The notes under the pieces are model-generated. The model was not told where the DNA came from and searched no databases. It saw only the letters and a program-made list of their open reading frames with translations. DNA of 64,000 nucleotides, from contig JAQTQB010000002.1 in the NCBI GenBank assembly GCA_028712475.1, forward strand, positions 62,001 to 126,000. The letters are read 5' to 3'. Origin of the DNA: Verrucomicrobiales bacterium. GTDB lineage: Bacteria > Verrucomicrobiota > Verrucomicrobiia > Limisphaerales > UBA11358. This document shows, in pieces, positions 48,869-57,675 of the stretch. Numbering within the stretch: position 1 is the stretch's first letter; the number at the start of each line of letters is the position of its first letter. A program made the translations under genes and the position numbers.

Positions 48869-50092
48869 CTACGCGCCAAACTTGTCGAACATCTTCGCGT
48901 TCGCCTGCATCAGGCGGATCATGAATTTCGCCGGGATGATGCCGAGCGAACCGCTGTTCGCGCCGGTTTCCGTGAAACGTTCCAGCTTGTCCGAACCGCT
49001 CGCGGCGGAATGGATCATGACCGGCTGCGGATGCCACGAATGACCGTGCAACGCGCACGGCGTCGAATGATCGCCGGTGACGACAAGCACGTCCGGTTTC
49101 TTCTTCAACAGGATCGGCAATGCGGCGTCGAAATCTTCGATGGCTTTTTTCTTCGCGGCGAAGTTGCCGTCCTCGCCGTATTTGTCGGTGTATTTGTAAT
49201 GGATGAAAAAGAAATCGTAATTGTCGTATTCCTTCAGATAGCGTTCGAACTGCTCCTTGATAGTCTGCGGCCCTTCGATTTTCACCATGCCCACAAGCTG
49301 CGCGAGGCCTTTATACATCGGATAAACCGCGAGGCACGCTGGCTTGAGCAGATAACGGTCAGCGAACAGCGGGATGTGCGGCTGGTGCGCGATGCCGCGC
49401 ATGAGAAAACCGTTCGCCGGTTTTTCCTTTGCCAATATCGGCAGCGCGGCCTTGTAAAAATCCGCGATGAGCTTCGCCATTTTCTTCTGCTTCAGATTTT
49501 TCGCATCACGCGGCTTCACGGTCGGAATCGCAAAACCTTCGCGGTTCGGGTCGGCATCGGTCAACGGCCCTTCCAGCCCCTTGCCACGGAACACGACGAC
49601 GAACCGATGTTCCTTGCCCGCCTTGATGATGACCTGCGTGTCGCCGATTTTTTTTATTTTCGCGGAAAGCAGCGCCACGAGTTTCTCGCACGTTTCCGTC
49701 GGGATGCGTCCGGCACGGCGGTCGGTGACAATTCCCTTCACGTCGAGCGTGGCAAAATTGGCGCGGGCACAAACATCGCCGGGCTTCAATTCAAGCCCAA
49801 GCCCAAGCGCTTCGATGACACCACGTCCAACTTGAAATTCCAGCGGGTCGTAACCGAAGAGGCCGAGATGGCCGGGCCCGCTGCCGGGCGTGATGCCGGG
49901 CGCGACGGGAATCATGCGTCCCTGCGCGGAATTTTTAGCGATCTTGTCGAGGTTCGGCGTCGCTGCGGCTTCGAGCGGCGTGAGATAATTCTGTTCCTTC
50001 GTCGCGATGTCGCCGAGGCCGTCGAGCACGACGAGGACGTGTTTCGTTTTGGTTTTGAGTGTCAGTTCCGAATAAAGCGAATCTAAATTCAT
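48869..50092 (-). CDS. apgM: 2,3-bisphosphoglycerate-independent phosphoglycerate mutase, archaeal type
   Basis: 407 residues; alkaline-phosphatase superfamily. 'KHVLVVLDGLGDIA' carries a metal-binding Asp, 'GRMIPVAPGITPGSGPGHLGLFGYDPLEFQVGRGVIEALG' contains the nucleophile Ser region, and 'VVTGDHSTPCALHGHSWHPQPVMIHS' the metal-binding Asp/His set. Interconverts 3- and 2-phosphoglycerate in glycolysis. Start ATG 50092. Confidence 0.93.
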   Translation of the reverse strand: MNLDSLYSELTLKTKTKHVLVVLDGLGDIATKEQNYLTPLEAAATPNLDKIAKNSAQGRMIPVAPGITPGSGPGHLGLFGYDPLEFQVGRGVIEALGLGLELKPGDVCARANFATLDVKGIVTDRRAGRIPTETCEKLVALLSAKIKKIGDTQVIIKAGKEHRFVVVFRGKGLEGPLTDADPNREGFAIPTVKPRDAKNLKQKKMAKLIADFYKAALPILAKEKPANGFLMRGIAHQPHIPLFADRYLLKPACLAVYPMYKGLAQLVGMVKIEGPQTIKEQFERYLKEYDNYDFFFIHYKYTDKYGEDGNFAAKKKAIEDFDAALPILLKKKPDVLVVTGDHSTPCALHGHSWHPQPVMIHSAASGSDKLERFTETGANSGSLGIIPAKFMIRLMQANAKMFDKFGA

Positions 50093-50176
50093 GCGCGCAT
50101 GATGCAAGAAATCCGCCGCAAATCAATTCGATTCCATTTTGCAGCGTGACGAAACGGTGACATTATTTTGCCAGCG

Positions 50177-51394
50177 ATGAATCCACTGATGTTGCACGAA
50201 TTCCACCACAGCCTCGGCGCACGGTTTGCGGAACTGAACGGTGCACAGGCCGTCAACGATTATGGCGACTGGCTAGGCGAACACGCCGCGCTGCGTGAAA
50301 CGGCTGGCGTGATTGATTTGAGCTTTCGTTCGCGCCTCTGTCTCGTTGGCGCCGACCGCGCGCGGTTTTTGCACGGACAGGTGACGAACGACGTGAAAAA
50401 ACTCCGCACCGGCGAAGGCTGCTACGCCGCAATCACCACGGCCAAAGGCAAAATGGAAAGCGACCTGAACATTTTTGCGCTCGCGGATGAACTGCTTTTG
50501 GACTTCGAACCGGGCCTGACGGGAAAAATTTCTGCGCGGCTGGAAAAATTCATCGTGGCTGATGACGTGCAGATCGTGGACGCCGCGCCGCATTACGGCC
50601 TGTTGAGCGTGCAAGGGCCGAAGGCGGCGGATGTCATCCGCGCGCTGGGACTGTTTGAAGAAATTCCCACCAAACCGTTCGCCTCCATGAAAATTTCCGA
50701 CGCCACGCTTGGAGAAATTTATCTGATGAACCAGCCGCGCCTCGACTCAAGCTGGTGGGGCGAGACTCCGTCGAGCCCTGATCTTTCTGAAACGGGATCG
50801 AGAGGACTCTCGCCCCACCAAAAAATTGAAGGCTTCGACTTGTTCGTCCCGATCAATTCCCTCGGCGCAGTTGCGGACAAATTGATTGCCGCTGCGAAAG
50901 CGATTGGCGGACGCGCGTGTGGCTGGCAGGCGTTTGAGACCGCGCGCATCGAGGCTGGCATTCCACGGTTTGGTGCGGACATGGACGAGACGAACATCCC
51001 GCTCGAATGCGGCATCGAGAGCCGCGCCGTGACTTACAATAAAGGCTGCTACATCGGGCAAGAAGTCATCAACCGCATCCACAGCGTCGGCCACGTCAAC
51101 CGCGAACTGCGCGGCCTGCGCCTCGCCGATGATTTGAAATCATTGCCCGCGCGCGGCGACAAGCTGTTTCACGCGGGCAAGGAAGTCGGCTATGTGACCA
51201 GCGCGGTGAAATCGCCGTCGCTCAACGCAAATATCGCGCTCGGCTATTTGCGCCGCGAAGCTAATCAAATTGGAAACGAACTGGTGTTGCGCACGGCGGC
51301 GGGCGAAAGTCCGGCGAAAATATCATGTTTCTTGCCTCACGATAGCTTAAAGGTATGCTCGCGTTATGGTCGGTGGTGGTGTGAAAAAATCTGA
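50177..51394 (+). CDS. ygfZ: YgfZ/GcvT-like folate-binding protein
   Basis: 405 residues. 'ETAGVIDLSFRSRLCLVGADRARFLHGQVTNDVKKL' and the YgfZ signature 'YNKGCYIGQEVINRIHSVGHVNRELRGL' (K-G-C-x-x-G-Q-E) show a tetrahydrofolate-binding protein that helps repair iron-sulfur enzymes. A Ser/Arg-rich insert lies around 50740-50830. The last 23 residues ('SCFLPHDSLKVCSRYGRWWCEKI') look unlike the family and are coded by AT-richer DNA that begins the 51.3-55.9 kb island, so the natural end was probably replaced. Confidence 0.87.
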   Translation: MNPLMLHEFHHSLGARFAELNGAQAVNDYGDWLGEHAALRETAGVIDLSFRSRLCLVGADRARFLHGQVTNDVKKLRTGEGCYAAITTAKGKMESDLNIFALADELLLDFEPGLTGKISARLEKFIVADDVQIVDAAPHYGLLSVQGPKAADVIRALGLFEEIPTKPFASMKISDATLGEIYLMNQPRLDSSWWGETPSSPDLSETGSRGLSPHQKIEGFDLFVPINSLGAVADKLIAAAKAIGGRACGWQAFETARIEAGIPRFGADMDETNIPLECGIESRAVTYNKGCYIGQEVINRIHSVGHVNRELRGLRLADDLKSLPARGDKLFHAGKEVGYVTSAVKSPSLNANIALGYLRREANQIGNELVLRTAAGESPAKISCFLPHDSLKVCSRYGRWWCEKI

Positions 51395-51516
51395 AACGGA
51401 CTCGATGAAAAATTTCATCGCATCGAATTTGGCGAAAGATTAGAAATAGCTTGGCAACATCAGGCAAACGGTGAGAATTCGAGCAAACGAAGTAAGCTTA
51501 TGGGCTTTCTAACTTT

Positions 51517-52785
51517 ATGGCAGAACCAACTATCATCTGTCCGAAATGTAAAAATGAGATCAAGCTGACGGAATCGTTGGCCGCACCACTCATTGAATCC
51601 ACACGAGTTGATTTTGAGAAGCGGCTGGCACAGAAAGATCTCGATGTTGCCGGACGTGAAAAATCAATTCAAGAACGTGAGGCTGCTCTTTCCAAAGAGA
51701 AAGGCTCGCTCGAAATTCAGGTAAATCAGCGGGTGCAGCAGGAGCGTGGAAAAATTGCTGCCGAAGAAGCCAAAAAAGCCAAGCTTGCCCTATCAAACGA
51801 TATTGATCAAAAAACAAAAGAGGTTGCCGATCTTCAGGAGATTCTAAAACAAAAGGACGCGAAACTAACTGAAGCCCAAAAAACACAAGCCGATTTGCTG
51901 AAACAAAAACGCGAACTCGACGACGCCAAACGCGAACTCGACCTGACTGTTGAGAAACGTATTCAAGAAAGTTTGACCGTGACCCGCCAGCAGGCACGGA
52001 AGGAAGCGGAAGACGAATTGAAGCTTAAAGTATCTGAAAAAGAACAGACAATTTCTTCGATGCAAAAGCAGATTGAAGATTTGAAACGCAGAGCTGAGCA
52101 AGGTTCGCAACAGCTTCAAGGCGAAGTCCAGGAACTTGAACTCGAATCCCTGCTCAAAGCAAAATTTCCGCATGACACGATTGCACCAGTGCCGAAAGGC
52201 GAGCATGGCGGCGACGTTTTGCAGCGGGTTGTCAGTGCGATCGGGCAGAGCAGCGGAACAATTCTTTGGGAATCCAAGCGCACTAAAAATTGGAGCGACA
52301 GTTGGCTGACAAAACTCCGCGATGACCAGCGGACGGCCAAAGCGGAAATTGCCGTTATCATCAGTCAGATGCTTCCCAAGGGCGTTGAAACTTTTGGCTT
52401 GGTGGAAGGTGTTTGGGTTGCGCATCCGCAGGCGGCATTGCCCGTCGCCGTGGCATTGCGCTTTACGCTTATTGAAACTGCTACCGCGCGCGTTGCTTCC
52501 GAGGGACAGCAGACAAAGATGGAATTGGTTTATCAATACCTCACCGGCCCGCGCTTCCGGCAACGGGTGCAAGCCATCGTTGAGGCTTTCAGTTCAATGA
52601 AGGAAGACCTTGATAAAGAAAAAAAGGCCATAACCAAGCAATGGGCAAAGCGTGAGGAGCAAATCGAGCGTGTTATGCAATCCACGGTCGGAATGTATGG
52701 CGATCTGCAAGGCATCGCTGGTAAGACCATCCAGGAAATTGACGGATTGGAAATGAAAGCCCTTGAAGAAGGAGTGCCAAAATGA
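51517..52785 (+). CDS. DUF2130 protein, PD-(D/E)XK-like nuclease domain
   Basis: 422 residues. N-terminal zinc ribbon half 'IICPKCKNEIKL', a long coiled coil (about residues 25-215), and a C-terminal domain 'LESLLKAKFPHDTIAPVPKGEHGGDVLQRV...SSGTILWESKRTKNWSDSWLTKLRDDQRTAKAEIAVIIS' in which G-G-D and W-E-S-K form a restriction-nuclease-like active site. DUF2130 is of unknown role. It overlaps the next gene by ATGA, so both are made from one message. Confidence 0.85.
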   Translation: MAEPTIICPKCKNEIKLTESLAAPLIESTRVDFEKRLAQKDLDVAGREKSIQEREAALSKEKGSLEIQVNQRVQQERGKIAAEEAKKAKLALSNDIDQKTKEVADLQEILKQKDAKLTEAQKTQADLLKQKRELDDAKRELDLTVEKRIQESLTVTRQQARKEAEDELKLKVSEKEQTISSMQKQIEDLKRRAEQGSQQLQGEVQELELESLLKAKFPHDTIAPVPKGEHGGDVLQRVVSAIGQSSGTILWESKRTKNWSDSWLTKLRDDQRTAKAEIAVIISQMLPKGVETFGLVEGVWVAHPQAALPVAVALRFTLIETATARVASEGQQTKMELVYQYLTGPRFRQRVQAIVEAFSSMKEDLDKEKKAITKQWAKREEQIERVMQSTVGMYGDLQGIAGKTIQEIDGLEMKALEEGVPK

Positions 52786-54773
52786 AATTGACGCAGCTGC
52801 GAATTCAGAACTTTCGTTCTTGTCGCGACGTGTCCTTGGAGATCGGGGATATGCAAGCACTGGTCGGGGCAAATAATGCCGGTAAGTCCGCAGTGCTTCG
52901 CGCACTTGATTTTTTATTCAATCCCAGCACAAAGTCTCTCAACGAAGAATCCTTTTGGAACAAAGAAACGACTTTGGAAATCCGCGTTGAAGCACTCTTC
53001 ATGGATCTCAAGGAAAAGGAAAAGGAAGCGCTGGCTGGTTGTTTGAAACCCGACGGAACATTCCACATGGCTCGCTCGGCCAAAATGGTCGTAAAGACCG
53101 GCGAAGATGATGCGGATGATGGCGAAGAAAAAATTGCAATCGGCCAGCACTACAAACAGCCTATTCCAAAACTGGAGTGGCTTCAGGAATCCAAAATCAA
53201 CGGAAAAACAACTGCAGAGTGGTGGAAATCCAGAGACCAATTGGCAGTAAATGGTGTTTCGTTTGCCGCCTCCTGGCCTGCTGATGCGAAGAGACCGGGC
53301 GTTGAAGATTGGAAGGAAAAAGCAAAACAGTTTGCTACCACCAATGCGGCGAACATCCCGATGGATGATGCATGGATTGATAATCCGAAAGGTTACGCAA
53401 ATGTCCTGAAAGCAACGCTGCCATTCTTCATTCTTGTTCCTGCTGTCCGGGATGTCACGGAAGAGTCCAAAGGGACAAAGTCTAGTCCGTTCGGAAAATT
53501 ACTCTTTGCGATTCTCGACACCGTCGCCGCAGAAAAGAAAAAGAAAATCGAACTAATTCTTTCGGAAGTTTCCAAGCAGATGAACCGGCTAGGAGGCACG
53601 AAACGTGTGCCGCTGATCGCTGACACCGAAAATCGGTTGAATAAATTGTTGGGGGATTTCTTTGTCGGCTGCGATTTGGAGATCGAATTTCAAACGCCAA
53701 CTTTGGAGGCTCTTTTGAGCGCGCCGAAACTTTTCATTGATGATGGTTTCAGAAACTCGGTTGAAAACAAAGGACATGGATTACAACGGGCGGTCATCTT
53801 CACGATTTTGAGACGTTACGCCGAGTTTATGACATCCTCACCGGAGGGCAGAAAACGGAATCTGATCCTCGCAGTTGAAGAGCCAGAACTTTACATGCAC
53901 CCCCAAGCGCAACGAACAATTCGACGCGTTTTCCGCAAGATTGCCGTAGGCGACGACCAGATTGTTTTTTCTACGCATTCCTCCTTGTTGGTGGATGTGG
54001 CTAATTTCGACGAAATCATCCGGCTCGAAAGTCGTGTGGAAAAGGTGGGTGGAAAAAAAGTAACCCAAAGCGACGCATGGCAGTTGCCGATGGCGAAAAT
54101 GATGGAGGACTTGGAGGTTCGATTTCCGAAGCTCAAAGGCAAGGTCACGCCGGAATCCGTGCGTGACCGCTATTCGCACGCATACAATCCGCGCCGCAAC
54201 GAGGGCTTCTTTGCATCGAAGATCATCTTGGTCGAAGGGCTTACCGAGGAATACAGCCTTCCGATTTATGCGGATGCGATTGCGGAGTGTGCCTTTGATC
54301 CACAAAACATCAGTGTCGTCGAGTGCGGCGGCAAAGGGGCTATGGATCGACTGTTCAGGATTTTTAATGAGTTGCACATTCCCTGCTACCTGCTGCTGGA
54401 TTTTGACAGCGGAAACGTGGACAAGAATATCATCGAAAAGTCGAAAGAGCTTCTTACATTAGGCGGTGAAGCTCCAAACGAGCCGAAAGGACTCCTCTTG
54501 GCAGATGGCGTAGCGTGTTTTCAAAAAAAATGGGAAACGGACTTACACGGGGAAACCCCTGATGTTGATGCCTTGACGGCTGCGGCTGGAAAGGAACTCG
54601 GTGGCGATGTTGGAAAACCGTTAGTCGCCCGGTATATCGCCCGAAAACTTACGTCTCAAAATCCAGCCATCGTTCCGGCAAGTTTACAAAAAATCATTCA
54701 GAAGGGCGTTGCTGTTACTTGGAAGAAAAGCTGTCTTCAGAAAGCAGCAGCCGATCCGGCTGTGGTGATTTAG
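52782..54773 (+). CDS. OLD-family ATPase with TOPRIM nuclease domain
   Basis: 663 residues. SMC-like ATPase: Walker A 'VGANNAGKSAVLRALDFLF', signature region 'NKGHGLQRAVIFTILRRYAE', Walker B 'NLILAVEEPELYMHPQAQR', H-loop 'IVFSTHSSLLVD'. C-terminal TOPRIM: 'KIILVEGLTEEYSLPIYADAI' (Glu) and 'CYLLLDFDSGNVDKN' (D-x-D). OLD nucleases occur in phage-defence systems (for example Gabija GajA). About 140 residues of extra sequence follow the Walker A part. Confidence 0.9.
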   Translation: MKLTQLRIQNFRSCRDVSLEIGDMQALVGANNAGKSAVLRALDFLFNPSTKSLNEESFWNKETTLEIRVEALFMDLKEKEKEALAGCLKPDGTFHMARSAKMVVKTGEDDADDGEEKIAIGQHYKQPIPKLEWLQESKINGKTTAEWWKSRDQLAVNGVSFAASWPADAKRPGVEDWKEKAKQFATTNAANIPMDDAWIDNPKGYANVLKATLPFFILVPAVRDVTEESKGTKSSPFGKLLFAILDTVAAEKKKKIELILSEVSKQMNRLGGTKRVPLIADTENRLNKLLGDFFVGCDLEIEFQTPTLEALLSAPKLFIDDGFRNSVENKGHGLQRAVIFTILRRYAEFMTSSPEGRKRNLILAVEEPELYMHPQAQRTIRRVFRKIAVGDDQIVFSTHSSLLVDVANFDEIIRLESRVEKVGGKKVTQSDAWQLPMAKMMEDLEVRFPKLKGKVTPESVRDRYSHAYNPRRNEGFFASKIILVEGLTEEYSLPIYADAIAECAFDPQNISVVECGGKGAMDRLFRIFNELHIPCYLLLDFDSGNVDKNIIEKSKELLTLGGEAPNEPKGLLLADGVACFQKKWETDLHGETPDVDALTAAAGKELGGDVGKPLVARYIARKLTSQNPAIVPASLQKIIQKGVAVTWKKSCLQKAAADPAVVI

Positions 54774-54780
54774 AACAAAT

Positions 54781-55890
54781 ATGGGAAAACTTCCTGATAA
54801 CTACGATTGGCGTCATTCGCCGGGACATCTATGGTGCTTGCATTGGTTTCGTAATCCCAATGCTGGGAAGTTTTCGGGCTGGGAAGTTGCGGCCAAGGAG
54901 TCGGGACAATTTGCCATCGAGCGGTTCATAAAAGATGGAGCTATAGTCGTGTGCGAGCTGCCAGAGTTGGTTGCCCACAAATTCAAAGTGCCCGAATTAA
55001 AAAAAATATTGCAACGCCATGGTCAAAAAGCGACTGGTAGCAAAACTGAACTCGTGGACTTAGCCTTGTCTGTAGCGAGAGATGAAATGGAGGAAGCAAC
55101 CCGCAAGCTAAAGCTCTACAAATGCACACAATTGGGACTGGATGTTATTGACGAACATGAACGTAATAAAGCTGCGGCGGAAGTGCTTGCACAGAATGAG
55201 TCTCATAAACAATTGTCCGCAGGAAATGCCAAAGAGGCCTACGCAACGTTCGTCGCCTTTCGTCGAAGGTTTTCAGAATATGAATATTCTGGCAGCCCGC
55301 TGGAAGTGGAGCGGTTGCGATCTATTTTCAAAAGTGCACCTAAAGTAATCGGTCATCTTGAAATTGGTGATTGGCGGACTTTGCAAGCCGCCGCCGCTAT
55401 GAAATTGCTTTGGCGAGAGCGTAATGAAACCAGATGGCTATCGGAAACATTTGCCACGCCAATCAATGATAACGCACGGGCTATCCGGCTTCTGATAGCA
55501 AACGCAGAATTCCGCTCACAACTCGCAAATGCTGCACGTTCGTGCAAGAAGGTGAAACTCGTATTTGAACCGGACGACGTTGATCTCTGCGAACAATGCG
55601 CGACGCTCGATGGCAGTGTGCATAAAATTGATAGAGTCCCGGAACTCCCGACGGAACACTGCACAAGTTCGGTTGGGTGCATTTGTCGGTTTGAAGATGC
55701 CGCTGGGCAAGATGAAACAAAAAGCTCTACAATTTCGGTGGTCATGGATACCGAAGCTTATGACTTCCCGAATGATGTCCAAGACGACCCAGTTGCGGTA
55801 TTAAGGCAACTCAAACAGATGCTCGACGAGAATCTTATTGATCAGTCCGAGTATGATGAGAAGAAAAAGGAAATCGTTGCACGGATGTAG
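54781..55890 (+). CDS. SAP- and SHOCT-domain protein of the OLD island
   Basis: 369 residues. A SAP-like DNA-binding motif 'HKFKVPELKKILQRHGQKATGSKTELVDLAL' (about residues 65-100), a helical middle, a Cys cluster 'CEQCATLDGSVHKIDRVPELPTEHCTSSVGCICRFE' that resembles the C-terminal part of MuF-type phage head proteins, and a C-terminal SHOCT motif 'LRQLKQMLDENLIDQSEYDEKKKEIVARM'. Seven bases after the OLD gene, so same operon. Function unknown; probably a partner or target-sensing part of the island. Confidence 0.72.
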   Translation: MGKLPDNYDWRHSPGHLWCLHWFRNPNAGKFSGWEVAAKESGQFAIERFIKDGAIVVCELPELVAHKFKVPELKKILQRHGQKATGSKTELVDLALSVARDEMEEATRKLKLYKCTQLGLDVIDEHERNKAAAEVLAQNESHKQLSAGNAKEAYATFVAFRRRFSEYEYSGSPLEVERLRSIFKSAPKVIGHLEIGDWRTLQAAAAMKLLWRERNETRWLSETFATPINDNARAIRLLIANAEFRSQLANAARSCKKVKLVFEPDDVDLCEQCATLDGSVHKIDRVPELPTEHCTSSVGCICRFEDAAGQDETKSSTISVVMDTEAYDFPNDVQDDPVAVLRQLKQMLDENLIDQSEYDEKKKEIVARM

Positions 55891-55902
55891 TAACGTGGGC
55901 AT

Positions 55903-55959
55903 ATGGAACTTCGCCATCTCCGTTATTTTGTCGCCGTGGCTGAAGCAGAAAATCTGACG
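55903..55959 (+). pseudogene. LysR gene 5' remnant
   Basis: Codes MELRHLRYFVAVAEAENLT, nearly the same as the start of the intact LysR gene at 56706 (MELRHLRYFVAVAEAENVT), with silent differences at many third positions. Then the match stops. It lies at the right end of the OLD island, next to vapC. Confidence 0.8.
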
Positions 55960-55964
55960 GACTT

Positions 55965-56336
55965 TCAAGCCAAAACCAGGCCGTCGGGAAGGAAGGGTTG
56001 AAAATCAGCGGTGTTGCTGGTCGCCAGTTTTGCCCCGCAACGGATGGCCACCGCCGCGATCATGCAATCGGCAAGACTGCGGGAACGGCGGCCAGTCTGA
56101 TTGAACAGGCGCGCAGCCAGCGCGGCATCAGCGGACAAAAACGGTTCGGGATGCAGGAAGATTTGTCGTGCGATGGCTTCGGCGGGTGCATCCAGCGGCC
56201 CGCATAAAAATTCCGCCCAGGCAATGCTGCTGGTGTTGCAGTCTTCGCGTGTCTCTGTCCAGCCCCGGAATCTTTCATGCGCCGCCGAACCGGCCACGAC
56301 GGTTTGAATGAGAAAGTTGGTGTCGAAATGAATCAT
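55965..56336 (-). CDS. vapC: PIN-domain toxin (VapC type)
   Basis: 123 residues. PIN acidic residues: Asp in 'MIHFDTNFLIQ', Glu in 'SSIAWAEFLCG', Asp in 'RSRSLADCMIAAVAI', and the last in 'LATSNTADFQPF'. RNase toxin that cuts tRNA or rRNA; partner antitoxin is the gene at 56343-56573, 6 bases upstream. Confidence 0.87.
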   Translation of the reverse strand: MIHFDTNFLIQTVVAGSAAHERFRGWTETREDCNTSSIAWAEFLCGPLDAPAEAIARQIFLHPEPFLSADAALAARLFNQTGRRSRSLADCMIAAVAIRCGAKLATSNTADFQPFLPDGLVLA

Positions 56337-56342
56337 GGGGCA

Positions 56343-56573
56343 TCAACGTCTGGCTTCGCGCACGGAGGCCATCCATTCCGCCGCCTTGGCCGCATCGAGC
56401 CGGAGATGTTTTTGCAACGACTCCAAAGCCTGCAACGGGGAGATGGCGGCGCTGTTCACCGCCTCCGCCTGGAAAATAGTGAGCAGGCCGGAGGCTTTTT
56501 CGGGCAAACTCTCCGCGCCTTTGGCCAGAACGTGTCCGTGGTCAATTTCGACTTCAACGGTCAGATAACTCAT
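56343..56573 (-). CDS. Antitoxin partner of VapC
   Basis: 76 residues: 'MSYLTVEVEIDHGHVLAKGAESLPEKASGLLTIFQAE', ending 'LRLDAAKAAEWMASVREARR'. N-terminal strand ('VEVEIDHGHVLA') and helices resemble short AbrB/RHH-like antitoxins found in front of PIN genes. Its family is not certain; the pairing is from position. Confidence 0.7.
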   Translation of the reverse strand: MSYLTVEVEIDHGHVLAKGAESLPEKASGLLTIFQAEAVNSAAISPLQALESLQKHLRLDAAKAAEWMASVREARR

Positions 56574-56705
56574 GCGACGAAATTACGCCGTCACCCGGCT
56601 GCCCGCAAGCGGTGATTTGCATCAGGGAAAAATTGAAGTCCTTCACGCGACGGCTGAAATTTTCCGTTTCGACTCAAACCACAAACCGGGCATACTCATC
56701 CGCGC

Positions 56706-57599
56706 ATGGAACTCCGCCATCTCCGTTACTTCGTCGCCGTGGCTGAAGCGGAAAATGTCACGCGCGCCGCGCTGAAGCTGCATGTCTCGCAACCGGCCTT
56801 GAGCCGGCAGATCCACGACCTCGAAGATGAAATCGGCTTTCCGCTTTTGGAACGCAGCGCCAAGTCAGTCAGGCTCACGGCCGCCGGGCGGTTTTTTTTG
56901 AACGAAGCCCGCGCCGTGCTGCAACGCGCCGGGGACGCGGTGAAAGCCGCGCGCGCGGTTGCCGGTGGAACACGCGGCGAAATCCATGTCGGCTACGCGC
57001 CATCCATCACCGTGCAGATTCTGCCGCCGACGCTGCGGATTTTTCAGGCGGAATTTCCCGGCGTGAAAGTGGCGTTGCACGATCTGTCCACGGAAGAAAT
57101 GCTGACGCAATTGCGCGTTGGCAAACTGGACGTCGCCCTCGTCGTCCGGCTGCGGGAAAAGGAACTGCGCGGATTGCGTTTTGAAGAACTGGCGCGCTAT
57201 CCCATGTGCGTGGCGGTCGCGCCCGGACACCCGCTTGCGCGCCTGCGCAAAGTCAAACTGGCGGCGATCGCCGATGAACCTTTGATCGGCTATGAGCGGG
57301 AAAATTATCCCGAATATCACGAGCGCCTGGAAAAGTTGTATGGCGAATTTGGCCGGAAACCGCCCGTCGCCGAGGAACACGAAGGCGTGTCCAGCCTCAT
57401 CGCGGCGGTCGAGGCGGGACGCGGCATCGCGCTCGTGCCGGACTGTCTGGCGTGCATGGTCGGCCCGCGATTGAAACTGATTCCGCTGGTTCCAGCCGGG
57501 CCGCCCGTCATCGTCGGTGCGGCGGTTTGCAAAGGGCCGGTTCCAATCACCGTGGAAAAATTCATCGCGGCGGCCCGGCCGAAACCGCGCAAGCCGTAA
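56706..57599 (+). CDS. LysR-family transcription regulator
   Basis: 297 residues. Winged HTH 'MELRHLRYFVAVAEAENVTRAALKLHVSQPALSRQIHDLEDEIGFPLLERSAKSVRLTAAGRFFLNEARAVL' then a substrate-binding domain. Ligand and target unknown; no divergent enzyme gene is next to it (the VapBC pair is). The remnant at 55903 is from a relative. Confidence 0.92.
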   Translation: MELRHLRYFVAVAEAENVTRAALKLHVSQPALSRQIHDLEDEIGFPLLERSAKSVRLTAAGRFFLNEARAVLQRAGDAVKAARAVAGGTRGEIHVGYAPSITVQILPPTLRIFQAEFPGVKVALHDLSTEEMLTQLRVGKLDVALVVRLREKELRGLRFEELARYPMCVAVAPGHPLARLRKVKLAAIADEPLIGYERENYPEYHERLEKLYGEFGRKPPVAEEHEGVSSLIAAVEAGRGIALVPDCLACMVGPRLKLIPLVPAGPPVIVGAAVCKGPVPITVEKFIAAARPKPRKP

Positions 57600-57675
57600 T
57601 TTCCGGTTTGAACGAATCGCGGCTGCGGTCACGCTGGCTTCCGGCGCGAATCTTGTTATCCTGCCGTCCGTTTCG

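Noticed and set aside
51395-51516. Terminator at GATGAAAAATTTCATC (51410)
   Set aside because: Short AT-rich hairpin without a following T-run.
54781-55890. Phage head morphogenesis gene, as a second prophage
   Set aside because: Only the Cys cluster resembles MuF proteins; SAP and SHOCT motifs and the operon context fit better with the OLD island, and no other phage gene is near.
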